Origin: Bufo bufo
Lineage: Eukaryota > Chordata > Amphibia > Anura > Bufonidae
Direction of reading: 5' to 3'
Assembly: GCF_905171765.1 (NCBI RefSeq)
Contig: NC_053392.1
Coordinates: 344,798,995-344,862,994 of the forward strand
Length of the DNA: 64,000 nt
The notes beneath the pieces are model-generated. The model was not told the DNA's origin and made no database searches. It worked only from the letters and a program-made list of their open reading frames with translations. Positions 1-9,164 of this stretch are shown one piece after another. A program made the position numbers and the translations under genes. Positions within the stretch are counted from its first letter, which is position 1. Every line of letters starts with the position of its first letter.

Positions 1-99
1 TGGTCATGTTACTTTCCCCGCACGGTGAACGCCATAAAAATAAAAAAATTAAAACTATGAGAAAATAGAAATTTTGCCCACCTTACTTCCCAAAAAAGG

Positions 100-860
100 T
101 AATAAAAGTGATCAAAAAAGTCGCATGTACGCCAAAATAGTACCAATCAAACCGTCATCTCATCCCGCAAAAAATGAGACCCTACTCAAGATAATCGCCC
201 AAAAGCTGAAAAAACTATGGCTCTTAGACTATGGAGACACTAAAACATGATTTTTTTTTTTTCAAAAATGAACTCATTCTGTAAAACTTACATAAATAAA
301 AAAAAAGTATACATATTAGGTATCGCCGCGTCCGTATCGACCGGCTCTATAAAAATATCACATGACCTAACCCCTCAGATGACCACCGTAAAAAAATAAA
401 AATAAAAACAGTGTAAAAAAAGCCATTTTTTGCCATCTTACGTCACAAAAAGTGTAATAGCAAGCGATCAAAAAGTCATATGCACCCCAAAATAGTGCCA
501 ATCAAACCGTCATCTCATCCCGCAAAAAATGAGACCCTACTCAAGATAATCGCCCAAAAACTGAAAAAACTATGGCTCTTAGAATATGGAGACACTAAAA
601 CATTTTTTTGGTTTTAAAAATGAAGTTATTGTATAAAACTTACATAAATAAAAAAAAATGTATACATATTAGGTATCGCCGCGTCCGCGACAACCTGCTC
701 TATGAAAATACTACATGATCTAACCTGTCAGATGAATGTTGTAAATAACAAAAAAAAAAAACGTGCCAAAAAAGCTATTTCTTGTTACCTTGCTGCACAA
801 AAAGTGTAATATAGAGCAACCAAAAATCATATGTACCCTAAACTAGTACCAACAAAACTG
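100..860. repeat. Tandem repeat, about 350-bp unit, three copies
   Basis: Three diverged copies of one unit begin near 108, 464 and 813, giving periods of about 356 and 349 bp. Each starts with a run like atcaaaaagtcatatg followed by ccaaaatagtaccaatc. The first two then share a stretch with gagaccctactcaagataatc, an A/T-rich run, and the GC-rich block taggtatcgccgcgtcc. No protein reading frame is conserved between copies. It looks like the interior of a larger dispersed repeat that begins before the window. I recall similar sequence as common in frog DNA, but cannot name the family. Confidence 0.7.
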
Positions 861-879
861 CCACCCTATCCCGTAGTTT

Positions 880-2090
880 CTAAAATGGAGTCACTTTTTT
901 GGAGTTTTTACTCTAGGGGTGCATCAGGGGGGCTTCAAATGGGACATGGTGTCAAAAAAAACAGTCCAGCAAAACCTGCCTTCCAAAAACCGTATGGAAT
1001 TTCTTTCCTTCTGCACCCTGCCGTGTGCCCGTACAGCAGTTTACGACCACATATGGGGTGTTTCTGTAAACTAAAAAATAAGGGCCATAAATATTGAGTT
1101 TTGTTTGGCTGTTAACCCTTGCTTTGTAACTGGAAAAAAAATATTAAAATGGAAAATCTGCCAAAAATGTGAAATTTTGAAATTGTGTCTCTATTTTCCA
1201 TTAAATCTTGTGCAATACCTAAAGGGTTAACAAAGTTTGTAAAATCAGTTTTGAATAGCTTCAGGGGTGTAGTTTCTTAGATGGGGTCACTTTTATGGAA
1301 TTTCTAATCTAGGGGTGCATCAGGGGGGCTTCAAATGGGACATGGTGTCAAAAAACCAGTCCAGCAAAATCTGGCTTCCAAAAACCAAACCGCGCACCTT
1401 TCACTCTACGCCCTACTGTGTGCCCGTACAGTAGTTTACGGCCACATATGGGGTGTTTCTGTAAACGGCAGAGTCAGGGCAATAAAGATACAATCTTGTT
1501 TGGCTGTTAACCCTTGCTTTGTTAGTGGAAAAAATGGGTTAAAATTGAAAATTAGGCAAAAAAATGAAATTCTCAAATTTCATCCCTATTTGCCAATAAC
1601 TCTTGTGCAACACCTAAAGGGTTAACGACGTATGTAAAATCAGTTTTGAATACCTTGAGGGGTGTAGTTTCTTAGATGGGGTCACTTTTAGGGAGTTTCT
1701 CCTCTAGGGGTGCATCAGGGGGCTTCAAATGGGACATGGTGTCAAAAAACCAGTCCATAAAAATCAGCCTTCCAAAAACCAAACGGCGCACCTTTCCCTC
1801 TACGCCCCGCTGTGTGGCCGTACAGTAGTTTACGGTCACATATTGGGTGTTTCTGTAAACGGCAGAGTCAGGGCAATAAAGATACAATCTTGTTTGGCTG
1901 TTAACCCTTGCTTTGTTAGTGGAAAAAATGGGTTAAAATGAAAAATTTGACAAAAATATGAAATTCTCAAATTTCCTCCCCATTTGCCAATAACTCTTGT
2001 GCAACACCTAAAGGGTTAACAATGTATGCAAAATCAGTTTTGAATACCTTGAGGGGTGTAGTTTCTTAGATGGGGTCATTTTTGGGTGGT
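880..2090. repeat. Tandem repeat, about 395-bp unit, three copies plus a partial
   Basis: The marker aggggtgcatcagggggg begins near 915, 1311 and 1706, so the period is 395-396 bp. Each unit also holds tgggacatggtgtcaaaaaa, a cgtacag-gtttacg block, the phrase tttggctgttaacccttgc, and ends with aacacctaaagggttaac. A fourth copy is cut off just after tagtttcttagatgggg near 2080. Short open frames in this block (for example 1335-1625 and 1729-1941) share a few residues only because the DNA repeats. I do not regard them as genes. Confidence 0.8.
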
Positions 2091-2580
2091 TTCTATTATG
2101 TAAGCCTCGCAAAGTGACTTCAGACCTGAACTGGTCGCTAAAAATTGAGTTTTTGTAAATTTCTGAAAAATTTCAAGATTTGCTTCTAAACTTCTAAGCC
2201 TTATAACATCCCCAAAAAATTAAATATCATTCCCAAAACAATTGAAACATGAAGTAGACATATGGGAAATGTAAAGTCATCACAATTTTTTGGGGTATTA
2301 CTATGTATTACAGAAGTAGAGAAACTGAAACTTTGAAATTTGCTAATTTTTTTCAAATTTTTGGTAAATTAGGTATTTTTTTGTGCAAAAAAAATAATTT
2401 TTTTTGACTTCATTTTACCAGTGTCATGAAGTACAATATGTGACGAAAAAACAATCTCAGAATGGCCTGGATAAGTCAAAGCGTTTTAAAGTTATGAGCA
2501 CTTAAAGTGACACTGGTCAGATTTGCAAAAAATGGCCTGGTCCTTAAGGTGAAAATGAGCCCGGTCCTTAAGGGGTGAAG
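2091..2580. other. 3-prime tail of the same dispersed repeat
   Basis: This AT-rich stretch follows the 395-bp array directly and ends with two copies of ggtccttaagg (near 2540 and 2570) and gggtgaag. The TTAA inside this end motif would suit a TTAA-targeting DNA transposon (piggyBac or Kolobok type). That is inference, because no transposase sequence is visible and the left end is outside the window. Confidence 0.35.
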
Positions 2581-2786
2581 AAGTGAATAAAATAAAAAAG
2601 GACTACTTACAGTACTCTTTGTCATATGTTTTATGTAAAAAAAAAAAATCCAAGCTTTTTTTTTCTTGTCCATTAGTAGGTGCATGAGAGTCAGACAACC
2701 CACCTACAGGTCTACCTACTGTTAGGTAGGGATTTTCTCTAGCTATGTGACTCAAAAGACAAATACACAGTAAACATAAAAGGTTC

Positions 2787-3125
2787 TTTTCTAGGGCTCA
2801 ATAAAATTCAAATTTTCACTGCATGCGAGGCAAGCGTCTAAACCACTGAGCTATAGCTTCAGACAGCAAACTGAAGGATTTTATTTATCTATGTGATTGA
2901 GCATATTAATAGTACAATGAAGCTAAAAGTCTATGCGACACTGACTAGTGAGAAGAGTCAGACATCAGGGTCACACATCAATTGAATTTGTCTCTTTTCT
3001 AGGGCTCAATAAAATGTCAATTTTTTTTAAAGACTGATATGGGTTTTGAACCCAAGAACACTGCATGTGAGACGAGCATCTAAGCCACTGAGCTATAGCT
3101 TCAGACAGCAAACTGAAAGATTTTC
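2787..3125 (-). repeat. Duplicated tRNA-like sequence (possible tRNA-derived SINE)
   Basis: Two copies of a block lie about 210-240 bp apart, near 2790-2880 and 2999-3125. Both start with agggctcaataaaa and end with gcttcagacagcaaactga. Read on the minus strand, the second copy has a tagctcagtgg stretch (complement of 3085-3095) that fits RNA polymerase III box A. It also has ggttcaaaaccc (complement of 3041-3052), close to box B (GGTTCGANTCC). Spacing is tRNA-like. The first copy keeps box A but lacks box B. No good acceptor stem is evident, so a tRNA pseudogene or tRNA-derived SINE head is more likely than a working tRNA. Confidence 0.5.
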
Positions 3126-3974
3126 TTGGTTGTGGGGTTTAGCATACAAATACACAGTATATCTTTAACTCATTCTCACTTTGACCCTGACCTATGAAGA
3201 CGATAAGTCAAACTCATATGTCAAATGTCAGGTGTCAGCGGTCAGGTGTCAGGGTTAGAAGTCACACTGGCATTATTCTGATACTTGACAATGATATTTG
3301 ACCATGTCCTAAAATTAACACTGTACATTTAGAATATCAATGAAATGACCAACTAGCTCAAAACTCATATATGGTATTTATGGAAATACTGTAGAATTTA
3401 TTCAGTAAGTATTTAGCATTTTTAAAAGAATTAGAATCTGTTAAAACACATAGTAATCAATGTATCAGTGAAAAACATAAATCTTGGTCCCTTTTCACCC
3501 ATGTATTAATAGAGCCTGTTAGTGTTTATACTATACCAGGGTATCCAGAAACTGCTTTTCTTGCCATCAAAAATATTGGAATATTGGAACAATTAATGGG
3601 CATATCAGGACTTACCTTTGTACATAATAACAGATCTGGCATAGATGCTATTGTTGTGTTATAAACAGAAGCTAAACCATGGCTAAAATTTGAACATATC
3701 TTTAAAGGAAGTCTGTACCAGGAAGTCACTGTCGGGCTGGCTCAGCTGAATGTAATGGTAAATTTCATTTGGCAATCAATTGCTTCATTTTGGAGAAAAA
3801 GTACTTTAATTCCTATGCAAATTAGAAGTTAAGTGCACTAAGGGGGGTCCAAAGCCACTCTGTGCACCTTTTGATTCTGCTGCTTCCTCTAATAGCCCCT
3901 ACCTCTCCAACTTAATTGGCCGGGTCAGGTTCTTACAAAATCATCTTGCCTGACCCTGACAATCAATCCCTATG
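3126..3974. other. Unassigned intergenic DNA
   Basis: Apart from a short GTCAGGTGTCAG-type reiteration near 3220-3260, I see no repeat family, coding region or RNA gene here. Confidence 0.5.
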
Positions 3975-5068
3975 CCTAATGTCACGGCTGAGGATGGGGG
4001 AAATCCTCAGCCGTGCGATGCCGGTTGATGTTTTGGCTGCTCGGCCAGGACAACAGGATTAGGGAGCAGGTCACCTCCTAAATCGTCCCTAACCTGACCC
4101 TAACTCCTAGCTGCATGGGCCGACCTTGAAGGTAGGAGGACCCATGCTCCGGAACCTCGGATCCCTAACTCACCCTCCGACCGGTCCCTGGACTAGGAGT
4201 AAAGGTAAGATGGCCTGTTCCTACTGTACACGGAGGAACAGGGGTCTCACTGGCCAAGCTGCAGGAAAAAGGGGAACACAAACAAACTTACGGATATGGC
4301 AGGTGAACTATCCGAGTTCCACCTACCTGCCACAGCCCTGCTGACTGGATCCCTGTGCAAACAGGAATCCAGATCCATAAGCTGCACTAACACAAGATAG
4401 AACAGGAAAACATCAAATAGACATCACACATAAACTTAACAAAACTAAAATGTGACATATGGTTTATGAACCACAAGGGTGGCTCTCACAGGCAGTTGAA
4501 AAACACAGGAGGCTGCTATCAGCAAGCATGCTGAAGCAACCTCCTGAGCCCTGCCAAACACCAAGGCTATATAGGCCTAAGAGGCCACACCCAACGGTCA
4601 GACACACCCAGTGACATCACACACACTGGGAAGGGAGTTAACCCTTCCAGCACCAGGGAAGGGAAACACACACTTAAAGTAGAAGTGTCCAAAACACAAG
4701 ACACACTGTGGCTGTTGCCGCAAGCAACGACATGGGTGGCACACGTGTCCAGGGAGTCAGCCCGAAGGCCGGGACACTGCCACCACATGTACATAATACA
4801 ACCTAACGTTGCCATGGACAACCACAGTGAGGGGAAGCTGTCAGTGCACACCAAACATAAGACAGAGTGCACACAGACATACATAAGTGCATACATACAG
4901 ACACACAAACTCCAAAAGGGACCGCACACATACCTGTTGTCCGCGGCAACCGCACTTGAGGCAAACAACATCAAGCCCCAAGCTGCGGTTGAAACAACAA
5001 CCCAAACCGCGGGCAAGTGTATGCGGCTCCCAAGGAGTCACGGCCAGAACCGTGGCCGTGACACCTAA
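3975..5068 (-). mobile_element. Solo-LTR-like element, 1,084 bp, copy 1
   Basis: The element runs from 3980 (tgtcacggctgagg) to 5063 (tggccgtgaca). It is flanked by the direct repeat CCTAA at 3975-3979 and 5064-5068. TG...CA ends and a 5-bp duplication are the hallmarks of an LTR inserted by a retroviral-type integrase. Both ends also fold: 3982-4016 is a hairpin with arms cacggctgaggat and atcctcagccgtg, and 5038-5062 a hairpin of gtcacggcca against tggccgtgac. A TATA-like cctatatagcc lies at about 4567-4577 on the minus strand. With similarity of the minus-strand tail to other LTRs here, this suggests minus-strand transcription. No internal retroelement sequence adjoins it. A second copy lies at 53182-54285. 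Confidence 0.75.
4567..5016 (-). other. Open reading frame in the U3-like part of the LTR (149 codons, coding status doubtful)
   Basis: This minus-strand frame lies upstream of the TATA-like box, where U3 would be. The protein would start with a hydrophobic stretch (VVVSTAAWGL...ASSAVAAD, about residues 6-26) resembling a signal peptide and is rich in Cys, Val and Ser. The second LTR copy keeps a similar frame open (53863-54336), sharing VVVSTAA, ASSAVAAD, LVCTD, MYMWWQCP and ATHVVACGNSH. I recognise no family. It may be a chance frame in GC-rich LTR DNA, or a small LTR-encoded product. No Kozak or splice evidence is available. Confidence 0.25.
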
Positions 5069-5214
5069 GCATTATTGTACATTGCGGTTTTGTTATGGCT
5101 TTGTGGTGGCGATATACAATATTCCCCAAAGACACAAACACGTGCAAGCTGTGCAGAAGAACAAGACTTGGTTAAATTACCATCCCCTGGAAGAGAACAA
5201 CCTGAGGCAAAAGT

Positions 5215-7440
5215 CTCAAATTGCCTCAAGGATGGTCCAGCCCTACTATTTATTCTCCAGATGGTGAATTAGTCTGGTTGTATGCTAAAATCAAACCAGA
5301 TGTTGATCTCATCCATCCACAAATCATTTTTCCAAGGGCATCTTTAGCATACCCCATATGTGCAGCATTGTTCTTTTTGAAAGGCAGCAGCTTTCTCCTT
5401 GCAATTCTGCCCTGCACACCATTGTTGTTCAGTGTCTTCTTGATGGTAGACTCATGAACATTAGCATTAGCTAATGTGAGAGAGCCCTTTAGATACTTAT
5501 TTGCTTCAAAGACCCTTTGGACCCGGGAGATAAATATTAAGGTTCAAATAGCCTAAGGCTAATGGATTCCCATTTCTGGTCATTTAAAACATAACATTTA
5601 TTTCATTTTATTAATACTGGTATAAATCGGGAAAAAGAGAAAAAGATTTAAAAATTAAAGTGTTGGTGAACTCTGCGGCTGGGGATATAGGTTACTTCAC
5701 CTATATACTATGCCTGCTCAAATGTAACTATCCGTGTCGTGGCAGTTATTTAAACAGATTTTTCTATGTATCTATATAAGTCACACTCGAGGAGGCAGCA
5801 TGTCTATTGAGGTTTGCCTTATACCTAACTTCACTTTGTTTGTGCTCTAATATAGCACCCTGCCGCTTGTGTGTTTTGCACGAGGTGTCTGCAGTACACC
5901 AAGTGCGATCACCGAGTTTCAGCCACACTTAAATACTTAGAAGCTACTTTGGGTTCCTTTCTGACCTCAAAGACTTTTAAAAGCCTTGATATTTATTTTT
6001 CTACCATTCCTGGGAGTGTAATAATGGTCTTATGCCCTCCATTTGTACACAATTTGACTGTGAGGTAGTGAAGTTGGCACTCTTTAGAGAAAGTTTTGTT
6101 ACCTTTTTCAGCCTGATGAGCATCAACAACTGTTTTTCTGAGGTCCTTATCTCATTTGCGTGTGCCATGATGTGCAATGAGCAGGACACTGGGTCAGTGG
6201 GAATGCTATGCAGTGGGTCATTTTATATGTGTATAAGTTCTTGACGCCAGTTGCAGCTTGCGCAGGTACTGTAGCAGGGCCCTTTAAGATGTTATAACTC
6301 ACGTACCAGGTGAGGAATGCCAGAGGGGGATAATGTCTCTGTGTAGTGTCAACTGTGTCTCCTACCTGTAGTACGGCTGGACTCCTATATCCTGGCTCAC
6401 ATGCAACAAATTGAGTGTGGTTAATAGGAGTAATTGAGGAATGATGGAAATCCACACAGATAATAGGGTCCAACTTTTCTTTACTTGGTGATATGCAGCT
6501 TTGATCCATACAGTGTACAGCAATAGTCTAGGGTCCCAGCAGGTTTTGGCAATATGTGGCAGGAATTTCTATGTATTCTGCATCTGATCATATGCCTAGA
6601 GAAACTGGCAGGTATCTATCTTCTGCTCTGTCTTTAGTCTGCTTGATTTGGGCCTGACTAGCTGAAGAGGTACTTATCTTCAGCCGAGGCTTGAATCCTT
6701 GGTTGGGATCCCTGTTTCTGGGAGCTCTTACTAACACAGCCTACCCCAGCAGGGGGGTGGCTCACTCTAACTAGAACTTTCTTTCCTCCCCCTAAAGTAG
6801 GATGTGGGAACATTCCACTCCTCCTCAGAAAGGGGGGAGCTAGCCTGGAATGGTCTATTCCAGTCTAGGTATACTAACTAACCATGGTCTGCTTACATAT
6901 TGCTGCCACCTGCTGGTGTACATGGAAATTACAGCAAATACATATTAAACAGTCATAGAAATACATATGTTGGTAATGCACAGTTATATTACACTAGCTG
7001 ACAATACATTCACACATTATTGTAGCAGGGTGACAGAGTTTTAGTGACATACTCTGGGATGTTACAGATGCACTCCCACAAATGGGTTGTGAAGATCAGA
7101 CATTAATAGTTCCTTGTTCTTTAAATAAAACAGTTCATCCACTCATACCCGATTGTCATCCCATTTGAAAACACCTGACTAATTTTGCCTTCAAATTATC
7201 TGCTTACCCTAAAGATTCACATACTATTTCCACTCAGACATGTGATATTTGATTGTTTTTATCAATACATAAATGAACAAGTCTAATAGTTTTGACTCAT
7301 TTTCTTGATTTAGTTATCTTAATCTACTTTTAGGACTCGAGTGGAAATCTGATGTAGCTTTATGTCAAATTTATGCAAAATAATATAGAAAATTCTGAAG
7401 GGTTCACAAACTTTAAAGCACCAATGCAAGTATCAAACAG
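5215..7440 (-). pseudogene. Decayed Tc1-like transposon, split by two insertions
   Basis: Minus-strand fragments match a vertebrate Tc1-type transposase. About 6003-6165 reads MAHANEIRTSEKQL then later SNCVQMEGI, the N-terminal helix-turn-helix region. About 5290-5440 reads ANVHESTIKKTLNNNGVQGR then IARRKLLPFKKNNAAHM, the second DNA-binding part. The DDE catalytic half is not recognisable. The right end (7080-7435) has the non-coding arm finishing gggttcacaaactttaaagc, which I recall as the terminal repeat of a Tc1 family. About 380 bp of unrelated sequence sits at about 5535-5915, and an 894-bp solo LTR at 6173-7066 splits the leader from the start codon. Confidence 0.7.
6169..7070 (-). mobile_element. 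Solo LTR, 894 bp, inside the Tc1 relic
   Basis: The inserted block runs from 6173 (tgcaatgagcagg) to 7066 (ctgggatgttaca). Direct repeats GATG flank it at 6169-6172 and 7067-7070. Removing it and one GATG restores the expected Tc1 leader, ccatgatgcactcccac, so the borders are firm. Read on the minus strand it begins tgtaacatcccagag, a start I recall from amphibian LTRs, and has aagtaaagaaaagttgg as an A-rich candidate processing region. No gag, pol or primer-binding site adjoins it, so it is a solo LTR. Confidence 0.7.
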
Positions 7441-7571
7441 GGATAATATTTTTCTAATTTTGTAAATGGCGTTATGCTTACTCATCCTGAGAAACAGCAA
7501 AATATATTATTTCAATTTGTAAGGTTCCAAAAGACAAGAGTCACTTTAAAAGCAGATATGTCAGCATAATA

Positions 7572-9128
7572 TACAGTCGTGGCCAAAAGTTTTGAGAATC
7601 ACATAAATATTGGAAATTGGAAAAGTTGCTGCTTAAGTTTTTATAATAGCAATTTGCATATACTCCAGAATGTTATGAAGAGTGATCAGATGAATTGCAT
7701 AGTCATTCTTTGCCATGAAAATTAACTTAATCCCCAAAAAACTTTCCACTGCATTTCATTGCTGTCATTAAAGGACCTGCTGAGATCATTTCAGTAATCG
7801 TCTTGTTAACTCAGGTGAGAATGTTGACGAGCACAAGGCTGGAGATCATTATGTCAGGCTGATTGGGTTAAAATGGCAGACTTGACATGTTAAAAGGAGG
7901 GTGATGCTTGAAATCATTGTTCTTCCATTGTTAACCATGGTGACCTGCAAAGAAACGCGTGCAGCCATCATTGCGTTGCATAAAAATGGCTTCACAGGCA
8001 AGGATATTGTGGCTACTAAGATTGCACCTCAATCAACAATTTATAGGATCATCAAGAACTTCAAGGAAAGAGGTTCAATTCTTGTTAAGAAGGCTTCAGG
8101 GCGTCCAAGAAAGTCCAGCAAGCGCCAGGATCGTCTCCTAAAGAGGATTCAGCTGCGGGATCGGAGTGCCATCAGTGCAGAGCTTGCTCAGGAATGGCAG
8201 CAGGCAGGTGTGAGCGCATCTGCACGCACAGTGAGAAGACTTTTGGAAGATGGCCTGGTGTCAAGAAGGGCAGCAAAGAAGCCACTTCTCTCCAAAAAAA
8301 ACATCAGGGACAGATTGATCTTCTGCAGAAGGTATGGTGAATGGACTGCTGAGGACTGGGGCAAAGTCATATTCTCCGATGAAGCCTCTTTCAGATTGTT
8401 TGCGGCATCTGGAAAAAGGCTTGTCCGGAGAAGAAAAGGTGAGCGCTACCATCAGTCCTGTGTCATGCCAACTGTAAAGCATCCTGAGACCATTCATGTG
8501 TGGGATTGCATCTCATCCAAGGGAGTGGGCTCACTCACAATTTTGCCCAAAAACACAGCCATGAATAAAGAATGGTACCAAAACACCCTCCAACAGCAAC
8601 TTCTTCTAACAATCCAATAACAGTTTGGTGAAGAACAATGCATTTTCCAGCATGATGGAGCACCGTGCCATAAGGCAAAAGTGATAACTAAGTGGCTCGG
8701 GGACCAAAACGTTGACATTTTGGGTCCATGGCCTGGAAACTCCCCAGATCTTAATCCCATTGAGAACTTGTGGTCAATCCTCAAGAGGCGGGTGGACAAA
8801 CAAAAACCCACTAATTCTGACAAACTCCAAGAAGTGATTATGAAAGAATGGGTTGCTATCGGTCAAGAATTGGCCCAGAAGTTGATTGAGAGCATGCCCA
8901 GTCGAATTGCAGAGGTCCTGAAAAAGAAAGGCCAACACTGCAAATACTGACTCTTTGCATAAATGTAATGGAATTGTCGATAAAAGCCTTTGAAACGTAT
9001 GAAGTGCGTGTAATTATATTTCACTACATCACAGAAACAACTGAAACAAAGATCTAAAAGCAGTTTAGCAGCAAACTTTGTGAAAACTAATATTTGTGTA
9101 ATTCTCAAAACTTTTGGCCACGACTGTA
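7572..9128 (+). mobile_element. Tc1-like transposon family A, full length (1,553 bp)
   Basis: Terminal inverted repeats are nearly perfect: cagtcgtggccaaaagtttt begins at 7574 and its complement ends at 9126. The match continues through gagaat and aatatt. TA dinucleotides at 7572-7573 and 9127-9128 are the expected target duplication. The length and single intronless transposase gene are typical of Tc1/mariner. A second, partial copy of the right end lies at about 12677-12893 in a chimeric element. Confidence 0.95.
7901..8950 (+). pseudogene. Tc1-type DD34E transposase with one in-frame stop
   Basis: The frame covers 349 residues plus the terminator, near the 340-350 usual for Tc1 transposases, broken only by TAA at 8618-8620. 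Residues 1-110 are the paired-like DNA-binding domains with the linker GRPRKSSKRQ. The first catalytic Asp lies in VIFSDEASFRLF, the second in IFQHDGAPCHKA, and the Glu in SPDLNPIENLW, the DD34E pattern. The C terminus VLKKKGQHCKY is intact. The stop falls between LLLTIQ and QFGEEQ, just before the second Asp, so any protein would lack two of three catalytic residues. An unusual VWD replaces the common VWG in HVWDCISSKG. The start at 7901 gives MMLEI; the Met at 7937 is an alternative. Confidence 0.9.
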
Positions 9129-9164
9129 AGTATGTGACATTAAACATGAGGGTTGATGCAGGCT

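Noticed and set aside
831..1941. Short frames with a shared MGHGVKK start
   Set aside because: They arise from the 395-bp tandem repeat; frames are not kept beyond the repeated motif and no family matches.
3980..5063. DNA transposon of Transib type (5-bp duplication)
   Set aside because: TG...CA ends, a TATA-like box and LTR-like tails fit an LTR better; Transib ends begin CAC and no transposase is seen.
4685..5267. Plus-strand frames in and beyond LTR copy 1
   Set aside because: They cross the LTR boundary at 5063, and LTR copy 2 does not keep comparable frames.
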